Below, piece after piece: positions 1 through 8,580 of a stretch of DNA of 64,000 bases; the stretch's first letter is position 1; each line of letters starts with the position of its first letter. Location of the stretch: assembly GCF_043951865.1 (NCBI RefSeq), contig NZ_JBINJF010000006.1, positions 1 to 64,000 of the forward strand, written 5' to 3'. Source of the stretch: JAMQKA01 sp043951865. GTDB lineage: Bacteria > Bacteroidota > Rhodothermia > Balneolales > Balneolaceae. Below the pieces are notes generated by a model. That model had not been told where the DNA came from. It saw nothing but the letters and a program-made list of their open reading frames with translations, and searched no databases. A program made the position numbers and the translations under genes.

Positions 1-91
1 CTATTTTACTCACAGCCATAATTATTTTAGGGAGATAAAATGTATGTATATGATGTTTAAACACCATATTTTGAAAAATATCTCACAGATT

Positions 92-1153
92 TTACGCTTC
101 ATTCCATAACTCATTGAGTACCAATGAGTTTAAACCGGACACTAGTGACCACTGCCCGTTAAACTCGGCAATGGAGTGGTGGTTGGTCCACCCGATCTCC
201 GGTTCTAAAATATTTCCCTGGTACGTGAATGGGCCATACGGGCTGTCTCCGATGGCATAGGCAATGTAGTGCGTATCGCCGGTAGAATAGGAAAAATAAT
301 ATTTCCCGTTATACTTGTGGACCCATGCCGCCTCGAAAAAACGGCGTTTATTGTCGCCGGCCGTTATGGGGTTGCCCTCTTCATCCAGGATCTGAACATC
401 CCTCGGAGGTTCGGCAAAACTCAACATGTCCCCGCTCATTCTGGCTACTTTGGGGGCCAGTGCGGGCTCATCATCTGCGGGATAGGTATCCTCTTCTACA
501 TACTCACCTGTCTGCCAGCGCTGCAGCTGGCCACCCCAAATTCCGCCAAAATACATGTAATAGGTCCCGTCCGTATCTTTATAGACAGCCGGATCGATAC
601 TGTAGCTCCCCTCAATAGGTTCGGGCTCAGGCTCAAACGGTCCCGTGGGCGAATCGCTGGTCGCCGCCCCGATTCTGAACACCCCGTTCTCATCTTTTGC
701 CGGAAAATAGAAGTAGTAGGTATCCCCTTTCTTCGCCGCATCGGGTGCCCACATCTGTCGCTCTGCCCACGGTACGTCATCTACATGGAGGGCAACTCCG
801 TGGTCGGTAACCTCTCCCCCCACTTTTTCCATAGAAAAAACATGATAGTCCTTCATGTTGAAATGACTGCCCATATCATCCTGGGGCACGCCAGACTCAA
901 TGTCGTGAGAGGGATAGATATAAAGTGTTCCGTTGAATACGTGCGCCGACGGGTCAGCCGTATACATATGATCGACCAGCGGCTCCGAGATGGCATCCAG
1001 CGTATCACTCATCTCCGAGGTCAAGGTGGTGTCAGCCTCACTTTCCGCCGTCCCGGGGACTTCGCCGGAACGCTGCTGCTGGCACGCCATCCCCAAAACA
1101 GATAACAACAGAAGTGCAATAATCTGCATCCTGGTATCATAATGTACAAGCAT
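92..1153 (-). CDS. Glycoside hydrolase family 43 lipoprotein, C-terminus altered
   Basis: This is a predicted exported beta-xylosidase or arabinofuranosidase-type enzyme acting on plant hemicellulose side chains. Residues 9-24 form a lipoprotein-like signal ending at Cys24 and are followed by a low-complexity acidic linker to about residue 60. The GH43 five-bladed propeller shows its three acidic residues: Asp67 in YTADPS (base), Asp187 in IDPAVYKD (pKa modulator) and Glu274 in FFEAAW (acid). The conserved HHSI strand is at 326-329. The usual continuation (QWYLFYH and a further blade strand) is missing: after Gln334-Trp335 the protein runs into about 18 unrelated residues and stops. Met9 (position 1129) is an alternative start. 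A LacI-type operator lies upstream. The family call is firm; the exact substrate is unknown. Confidence 0.85.
   Translation of the reverse strand: MLVHYDTRMQIIALLLLSVLGMACQQQRSGEVPGTAESEADTTLTSEMSDTLDAISEPLVDHMYTADPSAHVFNGTLYIYPSHDIESGVPQDDMGSHFNMKDYHVFSMEKVGGEVTDHGVALHVDDVPWAERQMWAPDAAKKGDTYYFYFPAKDENGVFRIGAATSDSPTGPFEPEPEPIEGSYSIDPAVYKDTDGTYYMYFGGIWGGQLQRWQTGEYVEEDTYPADDEPALAPKVARMSGDMLSFAEPPRDVQILDEEGNPITAGDNKRRFFEAAWVHKYNGKYYFSYSTGDTHYIAYAIGDSPYGPFTYQGNILEPEIGWTNHHSIAEFNGQWSLVSGLNSLVLNELWNEA
109..129. repeat. 8-bp palindrome at the altered end of the GH43 gene
   Basis: ACTCATTG and CAATGAGT face each other across five bases inside the last codons of the GH43 gene, at the point where the protein stops resembling its family. 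This could be the edge of a lost or rearranged element. It has no other support. Confidence 0.4.
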
Positions 1154-1489
1154 GGTAATCCGGTTTTATTTAATGTTTACCGATCTTTCATGTGCACACT
1201 CATTTTTTCGCATGTAATAATATTAAAAATTATGAAAACGTTTGCACCCGCGTTTCTTACCCTGGTTAAGAAATCCACTCATATGTTAAATCCTTTCTAA
1301 ACATGCCAGGGTAAGCCGGCAACGATTTTGGTTTCAAAAATTGTTATCTTCAACAGGTTGGAAACAACTGCAGGTATATAGATATTCAGGTTCGAACCAT
1401 TTATTGTGCTATAGAACATCATGCCTTGATATCTATATGCGCCAACCAATAATTTGCCAATTACAAAAATATAAAAGTAGGTTAGATTT
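1154..1489. other. Intergenic region between GH43 and the YegP-like gene
   Basis: This stretch of about 336 bp holds no convincing gene. It is AT-rich, carries the LacI-type operator at 1233-1246 and must contain the divergent promoters of the GH43 gene (minus) and the YegP-like gene (plus). I could not identify promoter boxes with confidence. Confidence 0.6.
1233..1246. promoter_or_regulatory. LacI-family (CcpA/GalR-like) operator upstream of GH43
   Basis: The 14-mer TGAAAACGTTTGCA fits the LacI-family operator consensus TGNAANCGNTTNCA at every fixed position, with the central CG that these helix-turn-helix repressors need. It lies about 80-115 bp upstream of the two candidate GH43 starts and is the only such match I found. 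Regulation of GH43 by a sugar-responsive LacI-type regulator is therefore inferred; no such regulator is encoded in the window. Confidence 0.55.
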
Positions 1490-1654
1490 ATGCCTAAGTG
1501 TGAAATTTACAAGGATCAGTTAGACCAGTGGAGATGGAGACTCAAACAAAAGGGGGAAATCAAGGAACACTCCCAGCGCGGCTTCGAGACGAGAGAAGAC
1601 TGCGAAAAAAATGGTAAGGAAGAAGGACCGTGCTCCAGCTATAAACGGGTCTGA
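1490..1654 (+). CDS. YegP-like (DUF1508) small protein, 54 aa
   Basis: This short reading frame encodes 54 residues. It carries the DUF1508/YegP pattern: an N-terminal EIYKD, then WRWRL, a Gly-Glu-Ile turn, and a helix with GFETREDCEK that matches the usual GYxSKxxCExGI. One YegP repeat is normally about 50 residues, so this is a complete single-repeat protein. It starts at an ATG with no strong ribosome site and is followed 34 bp later by a good terminator, which supports it being a real transcription unit. Function of the family is unknown; YegP-like proteins are small, soluble and often single genes. Confidence 0.7.
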   Translation: MPKCEIYKDQLDQWRWRLKQKGEIKEHSQRGFETREDCEKNGKEEGPCSSYKRV

Positions 1655-1688
1655 TCTTTCACTTGCCATAATCACCTGTTAGGGTATC

Positions 1689-1719
1689 GGGGAAGCATTC
1701 AATAGTGCTTCCCCTTTTT
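1689..1719 (+). terminator. Rho-independent terminator after the YegP-like gene
   Basis: GGGGAAGCA and TGCTTCCCC form a perfect 9-bp stem with an 8-base loop, followed at once by five T. It ends the short transcript of the 54-residue gene and lies about 110 bp before the aldo-keto reductase gene. Confidence 0.85.
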
Positions 1720-1831
1720 CATTTCCTGCTTTGCCTGCCGCATCCCCCCGTATTCTGTTTTGCCTTTCATTCCCTGAATTTTTATTTAGGATGTTCCAGT
1801 CAAAACCGAAACGAAAACTATTATATTTCTT

Positions 1832-2827
1832 ATGAGCTATCTCCCCGCCGACCATCGGTATGAACAAATGAAGTACAACCGGTGCGGAAAAAGCGGGCTC
1901 AAACTGCCCCTGGTTTCGCTGGGTCTTTGGCACAACTTCGGTGGTGTGGATACCCTTGAAAATGCTCGAAAAATGATTCATCGTGCATTTGACCTGGGGA
2001 TCACCCACTTCGACCTGGCCAACAACTACGGGCCGCCGCCCGGTTCCGCCGAGAAAACTTTCGGCCAAATCTTAAGCCAGGATCTCAGCTCCTACCGGGA
2101 TCAGTTCATTATATCCAGCAAAGCCGGGTACCTGATGTGGCCGGGACCGTATGGTAACTGGGGATCCCGCAAATATCTTATTGCCAGCCTGGATCAAAGC
2201 CTCAAACGGATGGGGCTCGATTATGTGGATATCTTTTACAGTCACCGGCCCGACCCGGATACCCCGCTCGAAGAAACGATGCGTGCACTCGACTATGCCG
2301 TCCGCAGCGGGCGGGCGCTCTATGTTGGAATCTCCAATTACGGGACGGAACGAACCCAAAAAGCCGCTGAAATTCTGCGGGATCTGGGAACGCCCTGTCT
2401 CATCCATCAGCCCCGGTACAGCATGTTCGACCGCTGGGTAGAGGAGGACCACCTGCTGGAAACACTTGAAGAAGAGGGCATCGGCAGTATCGTCTTTTCT
2501 CCCCTGGACCAGGGCATTTTGACCGATAAATATATCGATGGTATTCCGGAAGGATCCCGCGCGGCCCGGGAAAGTGGATTCCTAAAAAAAGAAGGGGTCA
2601 CCGAAGAAAAAATTTCCAAGGTAAAAAAGTTGAATGAGATAGCGAAAGCGCGGGGACAAACCATGGCCCAGCTTGCGCTCACCTGGGTGCTGCGAAAACC
2701 GCAGGTAACTTCCGCCCTGATCGGCGCCAGCAAGGTCAGCCATATCGAAGAAGCCGCAGCGATCCAGCAAAACCTGGAGCTCAGTGATGATGAGGAGCAA
2801 CAGATTGAGCAGATCCTAAGCGATTGA
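1832..2827 (+). CDS. yghZ: Aldo-keto reductase YghZ (L-glyceraldehyde 3-phosphate reductase type)
   Basis: This NADPH-dependent cytosolic aldo-keto reductase of the AKR14 group is thought to detoxify L-glyceraldehyde 3-phosphate and methylglyoxal. The protein is 331 residues, close to the family length, and matches Escherichia coli YghZ nearly throughout by eye: CGKSGLKLP at 18-26, GLWHNFGG at 31-38, FDLANNYGPPPGS at 60-72 and the MWPGPYG stretch. The catalytic tetrad Asp61, Tyr66, Lys97 and His138 is intact. The C-terminal NADP-binding IGAS motif is present. It stands alone and converges on pabB, only 38 bp away. Confidence 0.93.
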   Translation: MSYLPADHRYEQMKYNRCGKSGLKLPLVSLGLWHNFGGVDTLENARKMIHRAFDLGITHFDLANNYGPPPGSAEKTFGQILSQDLSSYRDQFIISSKAGYLMWPGPYGNWGSRKYLIASLDQSLKRMGLDYVDIFYSHRPDPDTPLEETMRALDYAVRSGRALYVGISNYGTERTQKAAEILRDLGTPCLIHQPRYSMFDRWVEEDHLLETLEEEGIGSIVFSPLDQGILTDKYIDGIPEGSRAARESGFLKKEGVTEEKISKVKKLNEIAKARGQTMAQLALTWVLRKPQVTSALIGASKVSHIEEAAAIQQNLELSDDEEQQIEQILSD

Positions 2828-2865
2828 TACTCTTGCCTTACAACTGGTAAAACGGGAACCGGCAA

Positions 2866-4200
2866 CTACCGGGATATGTCAGGCTCTTTGGCCACACCGG
2901 ATTTTTCCGGAGAAACGGCAGTCGTCAACGCTTTGGCTTTCACCAGTGTTTCCCTCCATTCCTCCCGGGGATCGGAATCACTGGTGATCGCTCCCCCCAC
3001 GCAGTAGAAAAGCTCTTCCCCGCGAATTACAGCCGTACGAATAACAACGTTAAAATCAATATCCCCTTCGGGCGCCAGGTACCCGATAGCCCCGGAATAT
3101 ATCCCGCGCCGGTAGTTCTCCAGGTGCTCAATTCCACGCATCGCGCTTATTTTGGGTGCCCCCGTCATCGATCCCATTGGGAAACAGGCCCTGATAATAT
3201 CTACCGGGTGTCGGCCGGGCGCCTCCGCCTCAACAGTCGATACCATCTGGTGTACCGTCTCAAAGGTTTGAACCTCAAACAGGTTTGAAACCCTGACCGA
3301 GCCCGGCGTTGCAATTTTTCCGAGATCATTGCGAACCAGGTCTACAATCATCAGGTTTTCAGCCCTGTTTTTTTCGGACGAGGAGAGCCATCTTTTCAGG
3401 TCCCGATCCTCTGCGGCTGTTGCTCCCCGCGATACCGTTCCCTTGATCGGCTGGGAAAATACGCGGTTTGCCCGTTTGCCCAGGAAACGCTCCGGGGAAG
3501 CGCTGCAGATGCTAAATTCCTGGTGTCTGTCTTTAAATGAGATAAAGGCACCAAAAGGGACCGGTCCCGCGCTTTTCATATCTTCGTAAAGTCCGAGTGG
3601 CGCCCCTGAAAACGATCCTCTCATCTGGTGGGATAGGTTAATTTCATAATATGTTCCCTCCTGAATGGCGGACTGGGCCTTCCGGATCATGCCACGATAC
3701 TCCTCCTCCGAAACCTGCGGCCGAATATCTCCAATAGTATATTCGGTGGGAATTTGATCCAGATCCAGAACCTGGGAATCGGTGGTTATATCTCCCTTCA
3801 ACATCCTCCTTCCCGTTGAAGTATCCTCTACAAGTAATCCCGGGTTCATCATATACAAGTCCGGGGCCTGAACCGGGTCTTGATTCCCGGAACAAAGCTG
3901 TTCTACCTGGTTTTTGAGGTCATACCCCAGGTAACCGAACAACCAGCCATCTGTCTGAGACTGAAATTGTTTCAGCTCTTCCCACACATCGGCCCCGGTT
4001 TTTTCTTGATACTCTCCTTCTCTCCGGATAACAATGCGATTCTCGTATACAAATATTTCCGCTTGGGGTCGCGCCGCCAGCAGCGTTTTTTGAGCTGCCG
4101 GATGGGTATACGACTGCGACTCCAGGAGCACCACGGCCCCCTCTTCCTGCAGAGGTGGAATCAACCTCAAAAGATCGATATCATTGTCAATTGACTTCAA
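2866..4200 (-). CDS. pabB: Aminodeoxychorismate synthase component I (PabB)
   Basis: PabB converts chorismate plus ammonia to 4-amino-4-deoxychorismate on the folate path. The 444-residue protein has the chorismate-binding domain from about residue 165 to 425. Motifs are SASPERFLG (233-241), PIKGT (251-255), the ENLMIVDLVRNDLG block (281-294), GSMTGAPK (343-350) and YSGAIGY. Lys253 in PIKGT separates aminodeoxychorismate synthases from anthranilate synthases, which carry Ala there. It lies 74 bp downstream of pabC on the same strand, which confirms the pathway. The glutaminase partner PabA is not in the window. Confidence 0.92.
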   Translation of the reverse strand: MKSIDNDIDLLRLIPPLQEEGAVVLLESQSYTHPAAQKTLLAARPQAEIFVYENRIVIRREGEYQEKTGADVWEELKQFQSQTDGWLFGYLGYDLKNQVEQLCSGNQDPVQAPDLYMMNPGLLVEDTSTGRRMLKGDITTDSQVLDLDQIPTEYTIGDIRPQVSEEEYRGMIRKAQSAIQEGTYYEINLSHQMRGSFSGAPLGLYEDMKSAGPVPFGAFISFKDRHQEFSICSASPERFLGKRANRVFSQPIKGTVSRGATAAEDRDLKRWLSSSEKNRAENLMIVDLVRNDLGKIATPGSVRVSNLFEVQTFETVHQMVSTVEAEAPGRHPVDIIRACFPMGSMTGAPKISAMRGIEHLENYRRGIYSGAIGYLAPEGDIDFNVVIRTAVIRGEELFYCVGGAITSDSDPREEWRETLVKAKALTTAVSPEKSGVAKEPDISR

Positions 4201-4274
4201 CTACAGCTGTGCTCAAATTATTAATTCGAATAAGAGTAATGGATTCCCGCTCTACAGGCCACCGGCAACGGTAT

Positions 4275-5144
4275 TCAAACCAGTAACTTCTGTCTATAGG
4301 ATTTAAATTTTTTTTCCAGCTCTTTTACAAACGGATGAGCACCTGGGAACGTGTGCCCGTCAACTGACGCCACAGGCACCAGTTCCCGCACGGAGTTACA
4401 TATCCAGGCGGCATCTGCTTTTTTTAGCTGTTCCAGGGAAAACGCGCCCTCTGAGACAGGTGCATTCAATTCCGTTTTCAACAGGTGCAGGATCCTGCCC
4501 CGGGTGATACCGGGAAGAATATCACACTGTTCCGAGGGGGTATAAACTGTCTTCCCGCGCATCCAGAATATGTTGGCGATCGTGGTTTCAGAAATATACC
4601 CGTCCGTAGTCTGCATGAGCGCATCATCCGCACCCCGCTCGGTGGCTTCGGTTGCCGCCTGGATGTAATTGATGCTGTTGGAGAGCTTGTACCGTGGATC
4701 TATTGCTTCAGACGGGATTCGCCGTACAGAAACGGTTGCCAGGCTGACCGGGGATGAAATCGCTGGCAGCGGATCGGCGGTAATACAGTAACCGGCCTTT
4801 GCACTTGTTGAGACCTGGAATCCCCGTTTCCCCTCGCGCCAAACCTGGATCCGTACCACCGCCTCTCCATCGTAAAGATTATTTTTTTGAAGAAGGGTAA
4901 TAACTTTCTTCTTGACAGATTCCCACTCAATTTCGAACGGGGGCCTAATGCGCAGGTATTGCAGTCCATTTCGCAATCGCTCGAGGTGTTCTCCCAGGTA
5001 AAAAAAACGCCCCCTGTAGGAACGAAAGGTTTCAAAGCAGCCATCTCCATAGCGTACAGCCCGGGAATCCGCTGCGAGCACGGGCTCTCCCTGCCTGCAG
5101 TAACGGCCACTCACCAACATCCATCTGGGTTGAGAGGAGTTCAT
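4275..5144 (-). CDS. pabC: Aminodeoxychorismate lyase (PabC), class IV PLP enzyme
   Basis: PabC releases pyruvate from aminodeoxychorismate to give 4-aminobenzoate. The 289-residue protein has the fold-type IV features: RYGDGCFETFR (31-41), the PLP lysine Lys153 in YKLSNSINY, and the phosphate-binding SETTIAN (185-191). Family members also include branched-chain and D-amino acid aminotransferases, but the neighbouring pabB makes PabC the best reading. Its ATG overlaps the stop codon of the upstream thioredoxin-like gene in an ATGA arrangement, so the two are probably translationally coupled. Confidence 0.88.
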   Translation of the reverse strand: MNSSQPRWMLVSGRYCRQGEPVLAADSRAVRYGDGCFETFRSYRGRFFYLGEHLERLRNGLQYLRIRPPFEIEWESVKKKVITLLQKNNLYDGEAVVRIQVWREGKRGFQVSTSAKAGYCITADPLPAISSPVSLATVSVRRIPSEAIDPRYKLSNSINYIQAATEATERGADDALMQTTDGYISETTIANIFWMRGKTVYTPSEQCDILPGITRGRILHLLKTELNAPVSEGAFSLEQLKKADAAWICNSVRELVPVASVDGHTFPGAHPFVKELEKKFKSYRQKLLV

Positions 5145-5704
5145 TTCCTAATGTGGGCTTTCAGGCTGTCATACCGGGTTGAATCCGTATATCCGACAAA
5201 CGTGGCTACAACCTCCCCATCTTTGTCAAACAGAACCTGGCTGGGAACACCCGGTAAATTCATTGTTCGATAAAACGCTGTCCCGTCGACATATACAAAC
5301 GGGTAGTTGTGTGTTTGCCGGTACTCCAGGATCTCGTTCCGGCTATTGCGTACCGAAGCGGCGATCACTGCCAAATCACTTAAATCCCCCCGGGTTTCTG
5401 CAGCGAGCTGCGCGTGCGATTCGGTCGAAGCCTCTGACCATGTAGACCAGAAATCCAGCAGCAGATACTGCCCCCTGAACTGGTTGAGCTGCAGGCTGTC
5501 GCCACTCGTTATGCGGGGAAACTTGACCAATCCGAGAGAATCCGCTTCCATCATCTGCCGCTGGAAGGCATCCTCCCGGCCGGAGGTGTAGTTGAGCGTA
5601 GCAATCGCAATAAGAATGGCAGCTACCACCGCCACACCAGCCATAAATTTGTTAAAATGCCGGGGATCAATGCGCATTGAACTTCCGATCTTATTGCGGT
5701 TCAA
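5141..5704 (-). CDS. Membrane-anchored thioredoxin-fold (TlpA/AhpC-like) protein lacking all cysteines
   Basis: This 187-residue protein has an N-terminal membrane anchor (about 20-38) and a periplasmic TlpA-like thioredoxin fold (about 60-185). The fold is clear from YLLLDFWSTW (80-89), the cis-proline loop PGVPSQVLFDKDG and the closing GYTD strand. Where the redox motif WCxxC should be, the sequence is Trp89-Ser90-Glu-Ala-Ser93. There is no cysteine anywhere in the protein, so it cannot act as a disulfide reductase. It overlaps the amylase stop by 14 bp and pabC by 4 bp, so it sits in a tight operon. A scaffold or binding role is possible; the function is unknown. Confidence 0.8.
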   Translation of the reverse strand: MNRNKIGSSMRIDPRHFNKFMAGVAVVAAILIAIATLNYTSGREDAFQRQMMEADSLGLVKFPRITSGDSLQLNQFRGQYLLLDFWSTWSEASTESHAQLAAETRGDLSDLAVIAASVRNSRNEILEYRQTHNYPFVYVDGTAFYRTMNLPGVPSQVLFDKDGEVVATFVGYTDSTRYDSLKAHIRK

Positions 5705-7466
5705 GGATGACTCCCGACAGTGCAGAGACCTGGAGCGTCACTTTGTTCTCCAGGGTCACCTTCACCATCGTTTCATCCAGCAGGTTTCGGTAGGTGTCGG
5801 GAGTGGCAATGAATGGGGAGAGATCGAGCGTCACTTTCCGATCTTTATCGGAACGATTGAGGACGACAATCATTGGATTTTCCTTCTTTCGATGGCGACC
5901 GAAAGCAAACAGGTCGTCCCGGCTCACAATATTGAGGTACTGCCCGGTTCGCAACAGCTCGTGTCTGTTCCGGATCTGCCCAAGCTTTTTGTACCAGTTG
6001 AACAGGTCCCGGTCAAATTCGTTGCTGTCTGCCGGGCGCTGCATTCCCTTGATTGGATGCGTGGTTTCATCCTCATACTCCATATCAGGCCACACCATCG
6101 GTTTGCGATCATCGGGATCGTCGGCACCCCACATGCCGGCCTCGGTTCCGTAAAATACCATCGGTGCCCCGATATAGGTGTACTGCAAGAGGGCAATCAG
6201 CTTTTGCAGCTGTCGCTCTTTTGCATTCGGCTTGCGTACCTTAAAACCATCCGCCGGCAATCCCCACTGGTCAAATTTACGCCCGGAATTTACGATGATC
6301 GACGCCAGCCGGGGCGTGTCATGGCTTTCCATCAGGTTCTGCAGCACATAATTTGCTTCTTCGGGATAGCTGTTTCGAATCTCATCCAGCCAGTTGCTAA
6401 AATCTTCCACCCCGATATCCCGGTCAATCATATATTCCTCCACTGCCTGGAAAAACCGGTAGTTCATGGAGGCATTAAACTGCTCGGCATTGATGTAATT
6501 GACGGCGTTATCGGTCCAGATCTCCCCGACAGTGAACGCCTCGGGGTTTATTCCCCGGACAACCTGGTGCCATTCAATCCAGAAATCCTGCCCCACCTCT
6601 TCAGGCACATCCAGCCGCCAGCCGTCGATTCCGTCTGAGGGATCGCCGTCACTGTTGGGATCCATCCAGCGCCGGGTAATATCAAAAATATGCTGACGGA
6701 CCGGCTCAATGAGCGTTCCATTCTGTGCCTGGAACTCGGGCAGATCCTTGATACCCCACCAGCCGTGATATGCAAATTCACTGCCATCCTGGTGATTAAA
6801 AGAGATTACATCGTACCAGTCCCTGAACGGTGACTCCTGCTGGTTCTCCTTCAGATCCCGGAAGGCCCAGAAATCGCTTCCCGAGTGATTGAAGACTCCA
6901 TCTATGATAATCCTCATCCCGCGGCTGTGTACCTCCTCAATAAGTTCCAGGAACAGCTTGTCCGCTGATGTCCACTGCCATGTCGACGGATCGGCCGGGT
7001 CTTCCTGCTCCATGATTGCCACATCGCCCTCCGGATCCGGACCAAAAAAACGATCGACATGATGGTAGTGGCTGGTATCGTACTTATGAAGTGAGACCGC
7101 ATCAAAAACGGGATTCAGGTAAATTCCACCGATCCCCAGCTCCTCGATATAATCCAGCTTGTCCAGAATCCCCTGGAGATCGCCCCCGTACCGACGGTGA
7201 AAAACGCTGTCCCTGAACTTTGGTCCCAGCTTTTTTTCCCATTCGGCCCGCTGGTACCAGTCGCCGGTCCACGGACTTATCTCCCATCCTTCAGGGCCGT
7301 TCACGCGGTCTGCAGTGGGATCATTCGTGGGATCCCCGTTTCTGAAGCGCTCCGGGAAAATTTGATACCAGATAACATGTTTGGCCCACTCTGGTGTCTT
7401 ATAGGGAACCTTCTCACGGGTCTCTTTGACCGTGATATCCTTACTTGGATGCTGCATCATTTGCAT
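5691..7466 (-). CDS. GH13 alpha-amylase family enzyme (neopullulanase or cyclomaltodextrinase-like)
   Basis: This is a 591-residue alpha-glucan hydrolase or transglycosidase. The (beta/alpha)8 barrel motifs are present in order: YGGDLQGI (93-100), DGVFNH (189-194, region I), GWRLDVPEE with nucleophile Asp286 (region II), FTVGEIW with acid Glu315 (region III) and MESHDTPR with Asp383 (region IV). No signal peptide is visible, which suggests cytoplasmic maltodextrin use. A C-terminal beta domain follows from about residue 510. It lies 81 bp downstream of pfkA and overlaps the thioredoxin-like gene, which points to a glycan-to-glycolysis operon. Exact specificity cannot be read from the sequence. 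Confidence 0.88.
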   Translation of the reverse strand: MQMMQHPSKDITVKETREKVPYKTPEWAKHVIWYQIFPERFRNGDPTNDPTADRVNGPEGWEISPWTGDWYQRAEWEKKLGPKFRDSVFHRRYGGDLQGILDKLDYIEELGIGGIYLNPVFDAVSLHKYDTSHYHHVDRFFGPDPEGDVAIMEQEDPADPSTWQWTSADKLFLELIEEVHSRGMRIIIDGVFNHSGSDFWAFRDLKENQQESPFRDWYDVISFNHQDGSEFAYHGWWGIKDLPEFQAQNGTLIEPVRQHIFDITRRWMDPNSDGDPSDGIDGWRLDVPEEVGQDFWIEWHQVVRGINPEAFTVGEIWTDNAVNYINAEQFNASMNYRFFQAVEEYMIDRDIGVEDFSNWLDEIRNSYPEEANYVLQNLMESHDTPRLASIIVNSGRKFDQWGLPADGFKVRKPNAKERQLQKLIALLQYTYIGAPMVFYGTEAGMWGADDPDDRKPMVWPDMEYEDETTHPIKGMQRPADSNEFDRDLFNWYKKLGQIRNRHELLRTGQYLNIVSRDDLFAFGRHRKKENPMIVVLNRSDKDRKVTLDLSPFIATPDTYRNLLDETMVKVTLENKVTLQVSALSGVILEPQ

Positions 7467-7547
7467 AACTCAACCCACTATATAACGTTAAATGAAAAAG
7501 CCTTAAACCCTTACTATTTTACAAATATTTTCAGACTAAATTACATG

Positions 7548-8537
7548 TCAAATTGATACGATATCAGCAATTTTCAACAGGTCCTCGTCAATTGTGTGCT
7601 GTTGCTTGGTTGCGTTGTCCAGGTCGGTATAGCATACTTTGTGGTTCTGAACACCTACCATCACTCCTCTTTCCCCGTTCAGCAGAGCTTCGATAGCACT
7701 CACTCCCAGGCGACTCGCCAGCACCCGGTCAGCACAGCTCGGGCGCCCGCCCCGCTGGATATGGCCAAGCACGGTGACTTTAATTTCATACTCTTTGCCG
7801 AACTTTTGTTTTACGCTGTCGGCCAGCTCATAGATACTGCCGGATTTTTCCCCCTCAGCCACTATCACCAGCCGTGAGGTCTTATTGCGGCGCGAACTCT
7901 TTTCCAGCGACTCTATCAGCTTGTCCATGCCGCGATCTTTTTCGGGGATCAAGATCTCTTCAGCCCCCGCGGCGATACCGGAGTGGATCGCAATGTACCC
8001 GGAATCGCGGCCCATAACCTCAATAAAAAACAGGCGATTATGGGAGGTGGCCGTATCCCGGATCTGGTCTACCGCCTCCACCACGGTGTTGGTTGCCGTG
8101 TCAAACCCGATCGTAAAATCGGTCCCGGAAATATCGTTGTCGATGGTACCGGGAATACCCAGGACGGGAAAATCAAACTCGCGGCCAAAAATGTCGGCCC
8201 CTTTAAACGTTCCGTCTCCACCAATAACCACAAGGGCATCGATGTCGCGCTTAATCAGGTTTTCATGTGCCTTTTCCCGGCCCTTTTTATTTCTGAATTG
8301 ATGGCTCCGGGTCGATTTCAGGATGGTACCCCCCTGGTGAATAATATGCTTCACCGATCCCGCTTCCATTCGATACATATCGTTCTGTATCAATCCTTCA
8401 TAGCCTTCACGGATGCCGTACGGAGTTACATCGTAGTAGATACATGATCTAACCACCGCCCGGATGGCGGCATTCATGCCGGGGGCATCTCCGCCGGAAG
8501 TAAGCACACCAATTTTTTGGAGTTTTTGTTCAGACAT
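7548..8537 (-). CDS. pfkA: ATP-dependent 6-phosphofructokinase
   Basis: PfkA phosphorylates fructose 6-phosphate, the committed step of glycolysis. The 329 residues are close to the 320 of bacterial ATP-PFK. Key motifs are SGGDAPGMNA (14-23), GGDGT (106-110), where the final Gly marks ATP rather than pyrophosphate use, PGTIDND (129-135) with the catalytic Asp133, MGRDSGYIA and the C-terminal IQRGGRPS. It is followed by the GH13 gene, and pgk and a class III fructose bisphosphatase are elsewhere in the window. Confidence 0.95.
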   Translation of the reverse strand: MSEQKLQKIGVLTSGGDAPGMNAAIRAVVRSCIYYDVTPYGIREGYEGLIQNDMYRMEAGSVKHIIHQGGTILKSTRSHQFRNKKGREKAHENLIKRDIDALVVIGGDGTFKGADIFGREFDFPVLGIPGTIDNDISGTDFTIGFDTATNTVVEAVDQIRDTATSHNRLFFIEVMGRDSGYIAIHSGIAAGAEEILIPEKDRGMDKLIESLEKSSRRNKTSRLVIVAEGEKSGSIYELADSVKQKFGKEYEIKVTVLGHIQRGGRPSCADRVLASRLGVSAIEALLNGERGVMVGVQNHKVCYTDLDNATKQQHTIDEDLLKIADIVSI

Positions 8538-8580
8538 AGTTCAACTGTTATGCTTTTTTGTTAAATAGTTGTCAGATACG

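Noticed and set aside
269..1105. 278-residue plus-strand frame across the GH43 gene
   Set aside because: It is the antisense shadow of GH43; no family pattern, and the minus frame carries all GH43 motifs.
5592..6638. 348-residue plus-strand frame inside the amylase gene
   Set aside because: It lies opposite a gene with all four GH13 motifs and shows only low-complexity antisense composition.
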